8,182 bases of DNA. It comes from Lysobacteraceae bacterium (GTDB taxonomy: Bacteria > Pseudomonadota > Gammaproteobacteria > Xanthomonadales > Xanthomonadaceae). The number at the start of each line of letters is the position of its first letter. Positions within the stretch are counted from its first letter, which is position 1. Under the pieces are notes generated by a model that was given only the letters and a program-made list of their open reading frames with translations, did not search any database and was not told the origin of the DNA. The DNA is taken from assembly GCA_027483745.1 (NCBI GenBank), contig JAIXTZ010000319.1, forward strand, positions 1 to 8,182. The letters run 5' to 3'. Below, piece by piece: positions 6,449-8,182 of the stretch. Both the position numbers and the translations under genes were made by a program.

Positions 6449-7567
6449 ATGGCCGAGACGCCGCAACTGCGCGAGAGCCCCGAACATCCCGGGTGCTGGC
6501 AGGCCGTCGGCGATTGGACGCTGGCGCATGCCGGCCACCTGGAAGGCCTGACCGCGCCGCACGCGCGCGACGCGGCCAGCGTCGTGCTCGACGCCCGCGG
6601 CATCGGCCAGATGGACGCCAGCGGCGCGATGCTGCTATGGCGGCTGGCGCGGAGCGCGGGGCTGGCCGACGGCGGCCGGCTGCAGCTGCGCGAGGAGCAC
6701 GCCCCGCTGTTCGCCGCGGTGCAGGACATCTGCCAGAACCCTCCCCGCGCCGTGGTCAAGGACTACGGCGTGCGCGCGATGCTTTCGCGCATCGGCTGGA
6801 CGGTCGAGGACTATGCGAAGGAGATCATCGCGCTGGTGGCGTTCGGCGGCGAAGCACTGCTGACCGCGCTGCGCATCGGCTGGAACCCGCGGCGCTGGCG
6901 CATCACCTCGACGGTCTCGCACATGGAGTCGGTGGGCCTCGACGCCGTGCCGCTGGTCCTGCTCCTCAGCTTCATGGTGGGTGCCGTCGTCGCCTTCCTC
7001 GGCGCCGAGGTGCTGGCGGAGTTCGGCGCCGAGATCTATGTCGTCGAGCTGATCGGCATCAGCTTCCTGCGCGAGTTCGGCGTGCTGCTCACCGCCGTGC
7101 TGCTCGCCGGCCGCACCGCCAGCGCCTTCACTGCACAAATCGGGGCGATGCAATCGGGCGAGGAGATCGACGCCATCCGCACGCTCGGCCTCGACCCGAT
7201 GGAGCTGCTGGTGCTGCCGCGTGTCGTCGCGCTGGTGCTGATGCTGCCGCTGCTGACTTTCCTCGCGATGATGGCGGGCATCGCCGGCGGCATCACCATC
7301 GGCACGACGATGCTCGGCATCTCCCCGGAGATGTTCATCGCGCGACTGCACGAAACCATGGAGGTCCGGCACTTCCTCACCGGCATGGCCAAGGCACCGG
7401 TTTTCGCGCTGGTCATCGGCCTGATCGGCTGCCTCGAAGGCATGCAGGTGCAGGGCACGGCGCATTCCGTTGGCGAGCGCACCACGTCCAGCGTCGTGCA
7501 GACGATCTCGCTGGTCATCGTCATCGATGCCTTCGCCGCGCTGTGGTTCATGGAGATGGGCTGGTGA
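6449..7567 (+). CDS. MlaE-family lipid ABC transporter permease with N-terminal STAS domain
   Basis: A 372-residue inner-membrane permease of an MCE/Mla-type lipid transporter, which moves phospholipids between the inner membrane and the periplasm in Gram-negative cells. Residues about 15-100 are a STAS domain (SVVLDARGIGQMDASGAMLL, 44-63), the fold of the separate E. coli regulator MlaB. The MlaE permease domain fills about 120-372: an amphipathic entry segment (RRWRITSTVSHMESVG), then hydrophobic segments near 165-188, 200-220, 252-286, 315-332 and 347-367. It carries the family signature GRTASAFTAQIGAMQSGEEIDAI (221-243) followed by LPRVVA, which forms the cytoplasmic coupling helix that touches the ATPase. 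In MlaB the loop carries Asp-Thr-Ala-Gly; here it is Asp56-Ala57-Ser58-Gly59. The stop overlaps the start of the ATPase gene. The name mlaE is not given because a paralogous MCE system cannot be excluded. Confidence 0.94.
   Translation: MAETPQLRESPEHPGCWQAVGDWTLAHAGHLEGLTAPHARDAASVVLDARGIGQMDASGAMLLWRLARSAGLADGGRLQLREEHAPLFAAVQDICQNPPRAVVKDYGVRAMLSRIGWTVEDYAKEIIALVAFGGEALLTALRIGWNPRRWRITSTVSHMESVGLDAVPLVLLLSFMVGAVVAFLGAEVLAEFGAEIYVVELIGISFLREFGVLLTAVLLAGRTASAFTAQIGAMQSGEEIDAIRTLGLDPMELLVLPRVVALVLMLPLLTFLAMMAGIAGGITIGTTMLGISPEMFIARLHETMEVRHFLTGMAKAPVFALVIGLIGCLEGMQVQGTAHSVGERTTSSVVQTISLVIVIDAFAALWFMEMGW
7552..7555 (+). promoter_or_regulatory. Ribosome binding site deciding the GTG start of the ATPase gene
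   Basis: GGAG lies inside the last codons of the permease gene, 8 bases before the GTG at 7564. That GTG shares the bases GTGA with the permease stop TGA, a 4-base stop/start overlap typical of coupled translation. Confidence 0.75.
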
Positions 7568-8182
7568 GCGCCGCCAAGGTCCCGGTGAAGCCCCGCCCCT
7601 GCGATTTCTCCACGCCGGCGATCGAAGTGCGCGGGCTGGTGAACGCCTTCGGCTCGCAGCTCGTCCACGACGGCGTCGACCTGACGGTCAACCGCGGCGA
7701 GATCGTCGGCGTCGTCGGCGGTTCGGGTTCGGGCAAGTCGGTGCTGATGCGCGCCATCCTCGGCCTGCGCCGTCCGCAGGCCGGCACGGTGCGGGTGTTC
7801 GGCATCGATGCCCTCGCCGACGACGAATCCAGCCGGCTGGCCATCGAAACGCAGACCGGCGTGCTGTTCCAAGGCGGCGCGCTGTTCTCCTCGCTCAACG
7901 TGCTGGAGAACATCATGGTGCCGCTCAAGGAGCACCACGCGCTCTCCGACGACCTGATGCACGCCCTGTGCTGGATGAAGATGCGTCTCGCCGGCCTGCC
8001 CTCGACGGCGGCCGAGAAGCTCCCCGCGCAGCTCTCCGGCGGCATGAAGAAGCGCGCCGGGCTCGCGCGCGCCCTCGCCCTCGACCCGCCCCTGCTCTTC
8101 CTCGATGAACCCACCGCCGGCCTCGACCCCATCGGCGCCGCCGCCTTCGACGAGCTCATCCTCAACCTCAAGCGCTCGCTGG
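7564..8182 (+). CDS. MlaF-like ABC transporter ATPase, cut by the window end
   Basis: The first 206 residues of the ATP-hydrolysing subunit that drives the STAS-MlaE permease. The motifs appear in order: Walker A GGSGSGKS (52-59), Q-loop with the MlaF-type VLFQGGALFSSLNV (100-113), ABC signature LSGGMKKRAGLARA (157-170), Walker B LLFLDEP (177-183) and D-loop GLDP (186-189). E. coli MlaF is 269 residues, so roughly 60-80 residues, including the H-loop histidine, should lie beyond base 8182. The GTG start at 7564 gives about 18 residues ahead of the first beta-strand (AIEVRGLV), a somewhat longer N-terminus than E. coli MlaF. The 4-base overlap with the permease stop and the GGAG ahead support this start; there is no ATG before residue 62. 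A substrate-binding MCE (MlaD-like) gene is expected next, outside the window. Confidence 0.95.
   Translation, partial: MSAAKVPVKPRPCDFSTPAIEVRGLVNAFGSQLVHDGVDLTVNRGEIVGVVGGSGSGKSVLMRAILGLRRPQAGTVRVFGIDALADDESSRLAIETQTGVLFQGGALFSSLNVLENIMVPLKEHHALSDDLMHALCWMKMRLAGLPSTAAEKLPAQLSGGMKKRAGLARALALDPPLLFLDEPTAGLDPIGAAAFDELILNLKRSL

Noticed and set aside
5537..6562. 341-codon open frame on the - strand across EamA and STAS-MlaE
   Set aside because: A Gln/His/Glu/Arg-rich antisense product typical of shadows opposite membrane-protein genes.

Overview
This is a gap-free stretch of a GC-rich (by eye roughly two-thirds G+C) bacterial chromosome. The gene content points to a gammaproteobacterium of the Xanthomonadales/Lysobacterales type. 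ProS aligns with the 572-residue E. coli enzyme along its whole length. The small H-NS family protein has the N-terminal and C-terminal patterns of the Xanthomonas XrvA-like group, and a secreted multidomain LPMO suits a polymer-degrading Lysobacter-like organism. The lineage is an inference from protein resemblance, not from a marker search.

Layout, left to right: (1) proS on the + strand, complete, with only 11 bases upstream in the window. (2) A perfect 13-bp hairpin in the convergent gap. (3) A secreted AA10 lytic polysaccharide monooxygenase on the - strand with three further modules. (4) About 400 bp of non-coding DNA between the divergent LPMO and hns starts, holding a plausible sigma70 promoter for hns. 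(5) A small H-NS family gene on the + strand, ending in a second perfect hairpin shared with (6) a two-domain ThrE-type amino-acid exporter gene on the - strand. (7) A 40-bp divergent gap, then a + strand operon: an EamA/DMT transporter, a STAS-MlaE fusion permease and an MlaF-like ATPase cut by the window end.

How the genes work together: only the last two genes clearly share a task. They are the permease, with its STAS regulator fused on, and the ATPase of an MCE/Mla-type lipid ABC transporter, and their stop and start codons overlap by 4 bases. The EamA gene lies 9 bases upstream and is probably co-transcribed, but a functional link is not shown. ProS, LPMO, H-NS and ThrE look like unrelated neighbours placed in convergent or divergent pairs, so each can be controlled separately.

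I see no mobile element, CRISPR array, tRNA, rRNA or prophage signal. The window is largely ordinary. The points worth following are the LPMO's module order and uncertain C-terminal module, the STAS-MlaE fusion with a changed key position, and the ThrE/EamA starts that both lack a clear ribosome binding site.
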